Source: CAYORM01 sp964406375 (GTDB taxonomy: Bacteria; Pseudomonadota; Alphaproteobacteria; DSM-16000; Inquilinaceae). From it: a stretch of 64,000 nt of DNA. Below, piece by piece: positions 42,785 through 51,169 of the stretch (positions are counted from its first letter, which is position 1; each line of letters opens with the position of its first letter). The notes under the pieces were generated by a model, which saw only the letters and a program-made list of their open reading frames with translations, searched no databases and had not been told where the DNA came from. Where the stretch lies: assembly GCA_964406375.1 (NCBI GenBank), contig CAYORM010000001.1:78306-142305 (forward strand), read 5' to 3'. The position numbers and the translations under genes are program-made.

Positions 42785-42928
42785 CGAGATGCGCTCTCCA
42801 CGGGAACAGGCACCGCAGCATGGACGGTGATGGCAGGCTAACGACGCCGGGGCGGCGCCGGCAACCTCTAAGCAGGGATATCGCGTCGCCGCGCTTGATC
42901 CGGTTGCGGCCTCGGTGGCTGAGCCTTC

Positions 42929-42954
42929 TTGACATCACTGACACGAGATCGTGT
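42929..42954 (+). promoter_or_regulatory. Candidate promoter with palindromic operator upstream of nucleotidyltransferase
   Basis: TTGACA (42929-42934) matches a sigma-70 -35 element exactly. A perfect palindrome ACACGA-GA-TCGTGT (42941-42954) lies where a repressor would block the promoter. The -10 is weak (TGTTCT, 42952-42957). The gene start is 42981. Confidence 0.45.
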
Positions 42955-42980
42955 TCTGGGCTGCTGACCTGGAGGCATGG

Positions 42981-43811
42981 ATGACACTCTCCACGAAAGC
43001 ACTTGCCCAGAAGCCCCTGCAAGATTTCGCGACAGCTGTAGTCGCAACGCTGAAATCCGACGGACGATTTATCGGACTTCTTGCAGGCGGATCGGCAATT
43101 ACCAAGAGCGCGGACGCCTTTTCTGATCTGGACCTGATCCTCGTTGCGCGCAGAGAGATTTATGCCGACATCCTCGCCGCCAGGCGCGATTTTGCCAAGA
43201 CACTCGGCGATCTGCTGTATGCCTTTACAGGCGAGCACGTTGGTGAACCGCGTCTTCTGATCTGCCTCTATGGCAACCCCGTTCTGCATGTCGATCTCAA
43301 GTTTGTTACCGTCGAGGATCTCGATCACCGGGTCGAAAACCCGATCGTTCTATGGGATTTCGACGGAACGGTTGCGGCACGTCTCTTGCGGGGGTCGGCC
43401 TGCTGGCCCAACAGGGATCCAGAGTGGTTCGAGGAGCGGTTCTGGGTGTGGTTACATTATGCGGCGACCAAGCTCGGACGCGGTGAGCTGTTCGAGGTGA
43501 TCGAGATGCTCACTTTCTTGCGGGGCCAGGTCCTCGGTCCGCTTGCGATGCGTCGGGCCGGCGTCGATCAGAGGGGTGTCCGTCGTCTTGAGGCCATCGC
43601 GCCACATGCAGCGACATCGATGGCAGCGACCTTAGGCGGGGTTTCCGACGAGGAATGCGCGATGGCGCTGCGGACCGTCATCGAGCTCTATGTGGATTTT
43701 CGGGGCGATCGCCCGCCCGTGAACTGCCGTCCGGAGAACGAGGCGCAAGTTCTGGCGTATGTTGATGCGATCCTCGGGCGCATCTGCGGCGAAGCCCGGG
43801 CGTGCGCGTGA
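42981..43811 (+). CDS. Nucleotidyltransferase-fold protein of unknown function
   Basis: A 276-residue protein with a polymerase-beta-type nucleotidyltransferase core near residue 35: LLAGGSAITKSADAFSDLDLILV, that is a GGS motif followed by the DLD metal pair, and a later HVDLKFV that could give the third acidic residue. The rest is helical. GGAGG stands 5 bases before ATG 42981. Its base use is visibly less GC-rich than its neighbours, and it is alone between two hairpins, so recent acquisition is plausible. Relatives include aminoglycoside nucleotidyltransferases and toxin-antitoxin NTases, but no substrate or partner is evident. Confidence 0.75.
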   Translation: MTLSTKALAQKPLQDFATAVVATLKSDGRFIGLLAGGSAITKSADAFSDLDLILVARREIYADILAARRDFAKTLGDLLYAFTGEHVGEPRLLICLYGNPVLHVDLKFVTVEDLDHRVENPIVLWDFDGTVAARLLRGSACWPNRDPEWFEERFWVWLHYAATKLGRGELFEVIEMLTFLRGQVLGPLAMRRAGVDQRGVRRLEAIAPHAATSMAATLGGVSDEECAMALRTVIELYVDFRGDRPPVNCRPENEAQVLAYVDAILGRICGEARACA

Positions 43812-43855
43812 CGGGGGTTCCTGCGCGCTCACAACCGGGCGACTCTTCTTATCGG

Positions 43856-43885
43856 GCGGGGCCGCGCTAAGCCGTGCGGCCCCGC
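43856..43885 (+). terminator. Strong hairpin after nucleotidyltransferase gene
   Basis: GCGGGGCCGC (43856-43865) and GCGGCCCCGC (43876-43885) pair perfectly over 10 bp with a 10-base loop, 44 bases after the stop. No U-tract follows; a factor-assisted terminator is likely. Confidence 0.5.
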
Positions 43886-44069
43886 AACCGGTTATCGAAG
43901 CGAGCGCTTCAACGAACGGGAGCGTGGCCCGCATAACCGCTCGCTATCACAGCACCTCCGTTGAAGGCGCTGATGGTCTCTGACCCATCCGAGCGGACCC
44001 GTAATCCCACGCGTGACCGGCTAGACCGTATTTCCATAATATATCTTATGCGACGGTCGGATATGATCA

Positions 44070-44093
44070 GGGCCGGGCACTTTGGCCCGGCCC
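44070..44093 (-). terminator. Hairpin downstream of PhyH-family gene
   Basis: GGGCCGGGC (44070-44078) pairs with GCCCGGCCC (44085-44093), 9 bp with a 6-base loop, starting 21 bases past the stop of the gene at 44115. The minus-strand tail is not U-rich; the plus-strand tail CTTCCTCTTG is pyrimidine-rich, so it may act both ways. Confidence 0.45.
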
Positions 44094-44114
44094 CTTCCTC
44101 TTGATATGGGGCGC

Positions 44115-44960
44115 TCACATGCCCGGGCGCGGCGTCTCGGTGAAGCCGCGCCCGGTGCCGGCGAACAGGATCGCCTCCTGCCGCTTGAGCATCTCGGCGT
44201 GGCGCGCCAGCGCCGCCGGATGGAAAAGCCCCTCCGGCGCCTGCTCGAGATCGAAATGCCCGTGATCGCGGCCACGCACCAGCGCCGCCGAATCCCGTAC
44301 CGGGCTGGTCTGGCGGACATCGCCGGCGATGTAGCGGATCGCGAGGCCGACACGGCGATGATCGGCGCGGTTCGGTTCTGAGCCGTGGATCAGCAGCACG
44401 TGGTGCAGCGACATCTGCCCGGGTGCGAGCTCGACATCCACCGCATCCGCCTCATTGACCTCGACCTGAACCTCCTGGCCGCGGCTCAGCATGTTGGTCT
44501 CGGCGAAGCTGTCGCTGTGCGAGAGCTGCTCGTGATGGGTTCCCGGCACGACGCGCATGCAGCCGCTCTGCCGGGTGCTGGGCGTGAACGCAACCCAGGC
44601 GGTCACCACCCGCGGTGACGACAGGCCCCAATAGGTCGCATCCTGATGCCAGGAGATATAAGCCGGATTACCGGCCTCCTTGGTGAAGAAGTTGCTGCTC
44701 CAGCACAGGATGTCAGGACCGAGCACGTCCTCCACCGCGTCCAGGATGCGCGGATGGTTGACCAGATCCCACAGCGAGGGGACCAGCAGGTGGATCTTCT
44801 GGTTGGTGGCGCGGGAGAGCTTGCCCCCTTCCCGCCTCTCGATCTCCTCGACCTCGGCGAGCAGCGCCGCGGCCTCGGCCGGGCTCAGCACGTCGATCGG
44901 GAAGACGATGCCGTCGCGCTCGAAGGCCTCGACGGCGGCGTCGCTCAGAACTTTCGCCAT
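44115..44960 (-). CDS. Phytanoyl-CoA dioxygenase (PhyH) family protein
   Basis: A 281-residue Fe(II)/2-oxoglutarate oxygenase. The metal triad is H and D in SWHQDATYWG and H in LLIHGSEPNRADH, and an arginine in HRRVGLAIRYI would bind 2-oxoglutarate. GCMRVVPGTHHEQL is typical of the family. The ATG at 44960 is preceded by GAGGAG. It is the last gene of the TRAP transporter operon, 48 bases after dctM, so the transported acid or zwitterion, or a product of it, is its likely substrate. Ectoine hydroxylase is a relative, but no other ectoine genes are adjacent. Confidence 0.9.
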   Translation of the reverse strand: MAKVLSDAAVEAFERDGIVFPIDVLSPAEAAALLAEVEEIERREGGKLSRATNQKIHLLVPSLWDLVNHPRILDAVEDVLGPDILCWSSNFFTKEAGNPAYISWHQDATYWGLSSPRVVTAWVAFTPSTRQSGCMRVVPGTHHEQLSHSDSFAETNMLSRGQEVQVEVNEADAVDVELAPGQMSLHHVLLIHGSEPNRADHRRVGLAIRYIAGDVRQTSPVRDSAALVRGRDHGHFDLEQAPEGLFHPAALARHAEMLKRQEAILFAGTGRGFTETPRPGM

Positions 44961-45008
44961 GGCTGGCTCCTCATCACTCCGTCGTCTCAATGAAGGTTGC
45001 CGAATGGA

Positions 45009-46295
45009 TCATCCCATCAGCAGGTCTGGCAGGAACGTCACGAAACCTGGAACGAAGGTGATCAGGAACAGGACCACGAACAGTACGAGGACCATCGGCC
45101 AGGCCTCGGCCGTATAGGTCTCGACTTTCACGCGCATCACCGAACAGGCCGTGAACATCAGTGTTCCAACGGGCGGCGTTGCGCCGCCGATCGTCAGGTT
45201 GAGCACGATCACCAGCCCGAAATGCACCGGGTCGACACCGAGCCCGACCACCACCGGCGTCAGGATGGGCGTCAGCAGGATCAATGCCGCCGTCCCTTCC
45301 AGCAGCATCCCGACCACGATCAACAGCAGGTTGATCAGCAGCAACAGGAGCCAGGGATTCTCGGTCACGGTGACCAGCGCACTGGCGACCAGCGTCGGAA
45401 TCCGCTCCCATGTCATGTAGAAGCCGAAGGCCGAGGCCGCAGCGATGATCATCATGACCGCCGCCGTCGCCACCACGGTCTCGGTGAGGATCGCCGGGAT
45501 GTGGCTCAGCTTCAGCTCACGATGCCAGAGAAAGCCGATGGCGAGCGCATAGAGCACCGTCATCGCCCCGGCCTCGGTGGGCGTGAACACGCCGAACCGT
45601 ATGCCGACGATGATGAAGACGGCGATCGACAGGCCGCCGAGCGCGTCGACGAAGGCGCGCAGCAACGTGCTCCACGGGACGGGAGTCGTCCGCTGCGGCT
45701 TGTAGCCCCGCCTGGCCGATAGATAGCTGACCAGCGCCATCAAAGCGACGGTGATGAGCAGACCCGGGATGATACCGCCGAGGAACAGGCGGCCGACCGA
45801 GACATCGGCGAGGAAGCCGTAGAGGATGAGGCCGATGCCCGGCGGGATGATCGGCGTGATTACCGCCGAACAGGCGGTGATGCCGGCGGTGAAGCCGGGC
45901 GAGAAGCCGCGCTTGACCATCTCCGGCGCGATCATCTTTGACTGCATCGCGGCATCGGCATTGGCCGAGGCCGACATGCCCCCCATCAGCGCCGACAGCA
46001 GCACGTTGACCTGGGCGAGACCGCCGCGCATCCGTCCGACCATCACATCGGCGAGGACGAAGAGCCGCCGCGTGATGCCGGCATGGTTCATGATCGTGCC
46101 GACCAGGATGAAGAGCGGAACCGCCAGCAGCGGGAAGCTCTCCGTCACGCTCAGCATCCGCTGAACGAACAGATTGGTCGGCACACCGGCCGCGAAGATA
46201 AAGTAGACGAGCGCGGCCATGCCGATCGCGAACGCGACCGGGACATTGATCACGAACAGGACGCCCATGATCAGTGCCGGCAGATAGGTGCTCAA
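45009..46295 (-). CDS. TRAP transporter large permease (DctM-like)
   Basis: A 428-residue membrane protein with about twelve hydrophobic segments. Family marks are FVINVPVAFAIGMAALVYF, ESFPLLAVPLFILVGTIMNHAGI, GGMSASANADAAM, GFSPGFTAGITACSAVITPIIPPGI and GGATPPVGTLMFTACSV. The start is a TTG at 46295 overlapping the dctQ stop (TTGA), with GGAGGCGG 7 bases upstream; no in-frame ATG is suitably placed. It forms the sodium-coupled channel of the TRAP system. Confidence 0.93.
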   Translation of the reverse strand: MSTYLPALIMGVLFVINVPVAFAIGMAALVYFIFAAGVPTNLFVQRMLSVTESFPLLAVPLFILVGTIMNHAGITRRLFVLADVMVGRMRGGLAQVNVLLSALMGGMSASANADAAMQSKMIAPEMVKRGFSPGFTAGITACSAVITPIIPPGIGLILYGFLADVSVGRLFLGGIIPGLLITVALMALVSYLSARRGYKPQRTTPVPWSTLLRAFVDALGGLSIAVFIIVGIRFGVFTPTEAGAMTVLYALAIGFLWHRELKLSHIPAILTETVVATAAVMMIIAAASAFGFYMTWERIPTLVASALVTVTENPWLLLLLINLLLIVVGMLLEGTAALILLTPILTPVVVGLGVDPVHFGLVIVLNLTIGGATPPVGTLMFTACSVMRVKVETYTAEAWPMVLVLFVVLFLITFVPGFVTFLPDLLMG

Positions 46296-46810
46296 GCGGC
46301 CGCCTCCTCGACCCCGTGCCAGCGGCGCCAGGCCACCTGCACGTAACGGATGCACATGAGCGCGAAGCCGATCACGGCCGAGGCATAGACATAGGCGAGC
46401 GGCACACGCAGGACCGCGCTCGGATTTGTCAGATTCGCCGCGGCGTGGCGGAAGGCGAGCCAGGCGGCATAGGCGCAGAAGGCCACGACGATCAGATCGG
46501 TCACGGCCGCCATTGCCCGCCGGGCGCGGCGCGGCAGCATCTGCGTCAGGATGTCGATGCTGATATGGGCGCGATGCTTGAACCCCGCCGCCGCCCCGAT
46601 GAACATCAGCCAGGCGAAGGCGATCGCCGCCACCTCCCCCGCCCAGGGCGCCGGCTGCGCCGTGACATAGCGGCTGAGGACGCCCCAGCTGACCGACAGG
46701 ACGACGACGACGAGCGCCAGCCCGGCGATCACCTCCTCGACATGGCGCAAAAGGAAGGCAACGGCGCCGCGAGGCGGCGCCGTCCCTTCGGAGGTCTCAC
46801 GAAAAGACAT
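46292..46810 (-). CDS. TRAP transporter small permease (DctQ-like)
   Basis: A 172-residue membrane protein with four hydrophobic segments, the normal DctQ layout. It has VEEVIAGLALVVVVLSVSWG, the W-containing PAPWAGEVAAIAFAWLMFIG and HRAHISIDILTQMLP. ATG 46810 is the first suitable start after the dctP stop; the frame upstream only runs into dctP. It pairs with DctM. Confidence 0.9.
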   Translation of the reverse strand: MSFRETSEGTAPPRGAVAFLLRHVEEVIAGLALVVVVLSVSWGVLSRYVTAQPAPWAGEVAAIAFAWLMFIGAAAGFKHRAHISIDILTQMLPRRARRAMAAVTDLIVVAFCAYAAWLAFRHAAANLTNPSAVLRVPLAYVYASAVIGFALMCIRYVQVAWRRWHGVEEAAA

Positions 46811-46829
46811 CGACCGTGCGACGCCCGCT

Positions 46830-47813
46830 TCACTCCGCCAGGATCTGCATGATCCGCTCGCGCAGCCCGGGCGTCCATTCCGGGAAGGCCTCATAGACCG
46901 AGGCCGTCGCCTCCTGGAACGCCGCGATGTCGATGTCGCGGACCACGGTGAGCCCTGCCTCCTCGAACTGGCGGATGAACTCTTCCTCGCTCTCGAGCGT
47001 CAGCCGCGTCAGCTCCTCGCCGGCACGATGCCCCTCCTCCAGCATGATCGCCTGCAGATCCTCGGGCATCGCCTCGAAGACCTCATTGCTCATGATCAGC
47101 GCGACCCAGGCAGTGAAATGCCCGGTCAGAGAGACCGTATTGCGCACCTCGTAGAGCTTCGAGCCGGACAGCGAGCCGAGCGGTGCTTCCGCCGCGGCGA
47201 CCACGCCCTGCTGCAAGGCACCGTACACCTCGGCCCAGTTGACCGTGGTGGGGCGGGCCCCCATCGCCTCGAAGGTCTCGATCCACATCGTGTTCGGCGG
47301 GACGCGGACGGTCAGCCCCTCGATGTCGGCCGGGCTGCGGATCGGCTTGTCGGCGATCATGTGCCGCTGGCCGAACAGCATGTTGAAGGCGATGACCCGA
47401 AAGCCCTGGTCCTGGAGCTGCTGGTCGATCTCCGCGTACCAGTCGCTCTCGAGGATCTTCGGGAAGGACAGCGTGTCCGCCAGCAGATACGGGCCGTTGA
47501 GCACACCGATATCGGGTACGAAATCGGCGAGATAGCCGGGATCGGTGAGGTTCATGACCGGCGTGTGCTGCCGGATCATGTCGTTGACATCCTTGCCGGA
47601 GCCGAGCTGCTCGCTTGGGAAGACGGTGATGTCGATCCGCCCATCGCTGCGCTCATTGACGTTCTCGGCGAAGAACTCGAGCGCTTGGTGCACCGGCTCG
47701 TTGCTCGACATCGAATGCGCGAGCCGCAGCACGACCTCCTGCGACAGGGCGGGCAGGCTGGCAAGACAGGCCGCGACGCCGGCCGCGAGCGACAGGCAGA
47801 GCTTCGCTCTCAT
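46830..47813 (-). CDS. TRAP transporter solute-binding protein (DctP-like)
   Basis: A 327-residue periplasmic protein with a signal peptide (MRAKLCLSLAAGVAACLA..., cleavage near PALSQ-EVVL). Features are LRLAHSMSSNEPVHQALEFF, ITVFPSEQLGSGKD, and the carboxylate-binding arginine region IEGLTVRVPPNTMWIETFEAMGA. NWAEVYGALQQGVVAAAEAPL follows. The conserved arginine implies an organic acid or zwitterionic ligand. AGGAGGAG precedes ATG 47813. It heads the dctP-dctQ-dctM-PhyH operon. Confidence 0.93.
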   Translation of the reverse strand: MRAKLCLSLAAGVAACLASLPALSQEVVLRLAHSMSSNEPVHQALEFFAENVNERSDGRIDITVFPSEQLGSGKDVNDMIRQHTPVMNLTDPGYLADFVPDIGVLNGPYLLADTLSFPKILESDWYAEIDQQLQDQGFRVIAFNMLFGQRHMIADKPIRSPADIEGLTVRVPPNTMWIETFEAMGARPTTVNWAEVYGALQQGVVAAAEAPLGSLSGSKLYEVRNTVSLTGHFTAWVALIMSNEVFEAMPEDLQAIMLEEGHRAGEELTRLTLESEEEFIRQFEEAGLTVVRDIDIAAFQEATASVYEAFPEWTPGLRERIMQILAE

Positions 47814-48001
47814 GGATCTCCTCCTGAGTCGGCGGCCCGCGGGCCACCATTGACGAAACCGCTCTCTCCGGCGGTGTTAGCGCCACCATACTAGCCGGCG
47901 CAGGGCGCGTGTCGACCCGGGTGGGCATCGCTCGGGCAATTTTTTCGGCGCCATCGGCACCGACACCACAACCGGCCATACGCGCCGCGCATCGCCCTGA
48001 C

Positions 48002-49075
48002 CTAACTGCTGTCGCGGATGATGAGCGCGATGTCGACGAGTTCGACCGGCCGCTCCGGCCCGCCGCCGCTCAACCGCTCGAGCAGCATCCGTCCGGCCCG
48101 CCGGCCGATGTCATAACCGTCGATACGGATGGTGGTGAGCGACGGGACCAGCTCGGCCGCCATCTCGATATCGCCGAAGCCGGCGATGGCCAGGTCCCCG
48201 GGCACGCGCAGCCCGCGGCGCCGCGCCTCGAACAGCCCACCGATCGCGAGCAGGTCGTTGCCGAAGAAGACGGCGTCGGGCGGTGGCCCCTCTTCCAGCA
48301 GCTCGGCCAGCGCCCGCCGGCCTTCGGCGATGCCGTAGGTGCCAGCGATCGCGAGCTCGGCCACCGGCCGCAGCCCGAATTTGGCGAGGCCCTCACGGAA
48401 CCCTTGAAGCCGCAGCACTCCCCGGCCACCGCCGCGCCCGACATAGGCGCAGCGCCGCCGGCCATGATCGCCGAAATGCTCGCCGACCATCCGGCCGCCG
48501 TCGAAATTCGAGAACCCGACGAGCATGTCGATCGGGTCCATCGGATAGGCCCAGGTCTCCATCACCGGGATGCCGAGGCCGCGCAGCAGGGCGCGGTTGT
48601 TCTCGAGCTCGATCACCCCGGTGAACAGCGCCGCCGCCGGCCGGAAAGCCTGCAGCGTCTGCAACATCGCCGTCTCCTTTTCGTAGGAGTAGGCGGTCTG
48701 TCCGATGACGAGTTGATAGCCATGCGGCTCGACGACATCGGCACAGCCCTGCACCGCCGCCGCGAATTGCGGGTTCTGCAGGTTCGAGACGAAGGCGGCG
48801 ATAATGGCGGACCGGCCCGACCGCAGGCTGGAGGCATGGAGATTGGGAGCGTAGCCGGTCTGCTCCACCGCCTCGAGGACGCGCCGGCGTGTCTCCTCGG
48901 TCACCTTGTCCGGATTGCGCAATGCCCGGCTGACGGTGATCGGCGCGACGCCGGCGATGCGCGCCACCTCGTCGATCCGCGGCGGCCGCGAGTCCCGCGG
49001 CGCTGCCTCGCCTGCGGGCCGCTGGGGCGGTTCGGACGGTGCCGCGGGGGGGCGTGGGGGTTGGGGCTCGCTCAC
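48002..49075 (-). CDS. LacI-family transcriptional regulator
   Basis: A 357-residue repressor. After a 30-residue proline-rich N-terminal tail it has the LacI helix-turn-helix RIDEVARIAGVAPITVSRAL and the hinge-helix region NLHASSLRSGRS. A periplasmic-binding-protein-like effector domain follows, with VSNLQNPQFAAAVQG, FFGNDLLAIGGLFEA and VPGDLAIAGFGDIEMAA. The GTG start at 49075 overlaps the deacylase stop (GTGA). Two matching palindromes with a central AACGTT lie upstream of the deacylase gene and upstream of the ABC operon, so it probably controls both. Confidence 0.93.
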   Translation of the reverse strand: MSEPQPPRPPAAPSEPPQRPAGEAAPRDSRPPRIDEVARIAGVAPITVSRALRNPDKVTEETRRRVLEAVEQTGYAPNLHASSLRSGRSAIIAAFVSNLQNPQFAAAVQGCADVVEPHGYQLVIGQTAYSYEKETAMLQTLQAFRPAAALFTGVIELENNRALLRGLGIPVMETWAYPMDPIDMLVGFSNFDGGRMVGEHFGDHGRRRCAYVGRGGGRGVLRLQGFREGLAKFGLRPVAELAIAGTYGIAEGRRALAELLEEGPPPDAVFFGNDLLAIGGLFEARRRGLRVPGDLAIAGFGDIEMAAELVPSLTTIRIDGYDIGRRAGRMLLERLSGGGPERPVELVDIALIIRDSS

Positions 49076-50085
49076 GCCTCCTCCAGCATGGCCCCCACCT
49101 GAACGAGGCAGTCGCCCGACCGCGCATGGGTGTGCAGCCGCATCGAGATGACGATGCCGGCCTCGGCGAAGCGCAACGGCTCCTCGGGCCCATCCAGCCG
49201 CGCGAGATCGTGATACCAGCCCGCCACATCGCCGGCCGCCACCCGGTCGCCGAGCGATACGGCCGGCTCGAACCAGCCCTCGCGCGAGGCGTAGATGGCC
49301 TGGCTCTGCCGGCCGAGGAAGAGGAGCCGTGTCGCCTCCCCCACCCCTGCCCCCGGCGCGAGCACCGGCCGCTCGACCATGCCCATCGCCTGCATCACCC
49401 GATCGATCGCGCGCATCACGCCGAGCATCGTCGCCGGCGTGACGGTACCGCCGCCACCGAACTCGCCGCTGATCCCGATCGCCCCGGCCCGGCGGGCGGC
49501 GGCCATCGAGGTCGGCGCCGACGGGCCATTATCGGCGATGAACGCCCAGGGCAGCCCCATCGCGCGCATCAGCTCCACCGAACGGTCGAAGCGCGCCCGG
49601 TCCTCCTGCTGCTCGACCAGCGCACAAGGCAGATGCGCCATCGACGTCCCGCCGGAATGTAGGTCGAACACCACGTCGTGCCGCGGGAACAACGTGCCTT
49701 CGAGATGATGGGCGAGCCGCGCCGTCGGCGTGCCATTCGGGTCGCCGGGGAAGGCGCGGTTGAGGTTGCCACCATCCAGCGGCGAACACCGCTTCGCCGC
49801 CATCACCGCCGGCTGATTGGTCGTCGGCAGGATGGTCAGCGTACCGCGCATCCGCGATGGCTGAATCTCCCGCCACAGCCGGGCGAGCGCGATCTCGCCC
49901 TCATACTCGTCGCCGTGATTGCCGGCCATGATGAGGAGGCGCGGCCCGTCCCCGTTCCGCACGACGCCGACCGGGATCCGGACCTGGAAATAGGGCGAGC
50001 GGTCGACCGAGAACGGAATGCCGATATAGGTAAGCCGTTTGCCGTCACTCTCCAGATCCAGATCGTGAAAAACGCCCGTATGCAT
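49072..50085 (-). CDS. Succinylglutamate desuccinylase/aspartoacylase-family deacylase (DoeB-like)
   Basis: A zinc carboxypeptidase-fold amidohydrolase of about 337 residues. Zinc ligands are in MAGNHGDEYEGEIAL (H and E) and FDLHSGGTSM (H); GGNLNRAFPGDPNG and GEFGGGGTVTP are also conserved. The closest type I recognise is DoeB, which deacetylates N-acetyl-diaminobutyrate. ATG 50085 has GGTGA 5 bases upstream; a GTG at 50094 is an alternative. It lies between a ribose-type importer and a LacI gene, so an imported N-acylated or sugar-linked compound is a possible substrate. Confidence 0.85.
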   Translation of the reverse strand: MHTGVFHDLDLESDGKRLTYIGIPFSVDRSPYFQVRIPVGVVRNGDGPRLLIMAGNHGDEYEGEIALARLWREIQPSRMRGTLTILPTTNQPAVMAAKRCSPLDGGNLNRAFPGDPNGTPTARLAHHLEGTLFPRHDVVFDLHSGGTSMAHLPCALVEQQEDRARFDRSVELMRAMGLPWAFIADNGPSAPTSMAAARRAGAIGISGEFGGGGTVTPATMLGVMRAIDRVMQAMGMVERPVLAPGAGVGEATRLLFLGRQSQAIYASREGWFEPAVSLGDRVAAGDVAGWYHDLARLDGPEEPLRFAEAGIVISMRLHTHARSGDCLVQVGAMLEEA

Positions 50086-50190
50086 TGGATTCACCGGCGA
50101 TAAGAGGAAGGGTGTTGCGGCGCCGCGGCAGAAATGTTCCGGATGTGAATCGATCTGCCTCCGGCGAGGCTACGCGCACGGTCTTGCCAC

Positions 50191-50202
50191 GACAACGTTG
50201 TC
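50191..50202. promoter_or_regulatory. Candidate LacI-family operator 1
   Basis: GACAACGTTGTC is a perfect 12-bp palindrome with the central CG typical of LacI/PurR-class operators. It lies in the 139-base gap upstream of the deacylase-lacI pair. A second copy with two changes is at 54935. Confidence 0.6.
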
Positions 50203-50224
50203 ACGCGACGCGCCCGGGCGGCCC

Positions 50225-51169
50225 TCACCGCCGTTTCTCCTCGCGCCCGGAGACCAGCAGCAGGCCGAGGACAAGCGATCCAAAAAGGATGCTGCGCCAG
50301 CCGGGCGACGCATTCACCACCGTGATCAGCGCCGTGATCGTCACCAGCAGCACCGCCCCGGCCATGGTACCGGCATAGGAACCGCGCCCGCCGAGGATGG
50401 AGGTGCCGCCGAGCACCACGGCGGCGATCGAGGTCAGGAGATAGGGATCACCGATGCCGACATAGCCTTGGCGGTTCATGCCGAGCACCAGCACCCCGGC
50501 GAGGCCCGCCGCAAGACCGCTGAGCGTGTAGAGCAGCACCGTCGTCCGCTCGACCCCGACGCCGGACAGGCGCGAGGCCAGCGGGTTGGTGCCGATCGCG
50601 TAGACATGCGCACCACGCGCCGTCCGATGCAGGAACAGCAACACCGCGGCGGAAACGAGCGCCCACAGCACGATGCCCACCGGGATCCCGGCGGGCCGGG
50701 CCGAGCCCAGCCATTCGACTGCCGGATTGCGCACCGAGACGGCACTGCCGCCGGCGAAGATGACGAGCGCCCCCTGCAGCAGCGTCGCCATCGCCAGGGT
50801 CATGATCAGCGGATGGACGCGCAGCGTCGCGATCCCGACCCCGTTGAGAAAGCCGATGCCACTCGCCACCGCCAGCGCTGCGACGATCCCGACCAGCCCC
50901 GTCGGATCGGCTGCGGGTGACAGCAGCGGCAGGCCGATCGCCGTGACAGTGATGACTGCGCCGACAGACAGGTCGATGCCGCCACCGATCACGACCAGCG
51001 TCTGCCCGGCGGCGACCAGCCCGATCACCGCCGACAGCTCGAGGAGGTAGCGCAGATGCCCCCAGGCGCCGAAGCCGCGGCTCGCGTAGCTGGCGACGAT
51101 CCAGACAGCGACGACGACGAGATAGGCGAGGACCGTGCGGTTGACGAGCAGTGCGCGCAGCCGGCTCAT
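50225..51169 (-). CDS. Sugar-type ABC transporter permease 2 (RbsC family)
   Basis: A 314-residue permease with about eight to ten hydrophobic segments, including VVIGGGIDLSVGAVITV, VHPLIMTLAMATLLQGA, VYAIGTNPLASRLSGVGV and VVLGGTSILGGRGSYAGT. ATG 51169 has GGAGG 5 bases upstream and overlaps the upstream permease stop by 4 bases. It is the second of two permeases in this importer, so a heterodimer is expected, unlike the other sugar importers in the window. Confidence 0.92.
   Translation of the reverse strand: MSRLRALLVNRTVLAYLVVVAVWIVASYASRGFGAWGHLRYLLELSAVIGLVAAGQTLVVIGGGIDLSVGAVITVTAIGLPLLSPAADPTGLVGIVAALAVASGIGFLNGVGIATLRVHPLIMTLAMATLLQGALVIFAGGSAVSVRNPAVEWLGSARPAGIPVGIVLWALVSAAVLLFLHRTARGAHVYAIGTNPLASRLSGVGVERTTVLLYTLSGLAAGLAGVLVLGMNRQGYVGIGDPYLLTSIAAVVLGGTSILGGRGSYAGTMAGAVLLVTITALITVVNASPGWRSILFGSLVLGLLLVSGREEKRR

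Larger units (their letters stand above)
43812..44114. other. Gene-free gap with hairpins and an AT-rich element
   Basis: These 303 bases have no convincing coding frame. They contain a perfect 10-bp hairpin (43856-43885), a 6-2-6 palindrome GAAGCG-AG-CGCTTC (43897-43910), an AT-rich stretch ATTTCCATAATATATCTTAT (44030-44049) and a second hairpin (44070-44093). A small RNA or regulatory element is possible but not shown. Confidence 0.5.

Noticed and set aside
44115..50085. An ectoine uptake and breakdown locus, suggested by a TRAP system, an EctD-like oxygenase and a DoeB-like deacylase.
   Set aside because: DoeA/EutD hydrolase, the transaminase, the dehydrogenase and the MocR-type EnuR regulator are absent, and the deacylase groups with the ABC/LacI unit instead. 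I keep only family-level calls.
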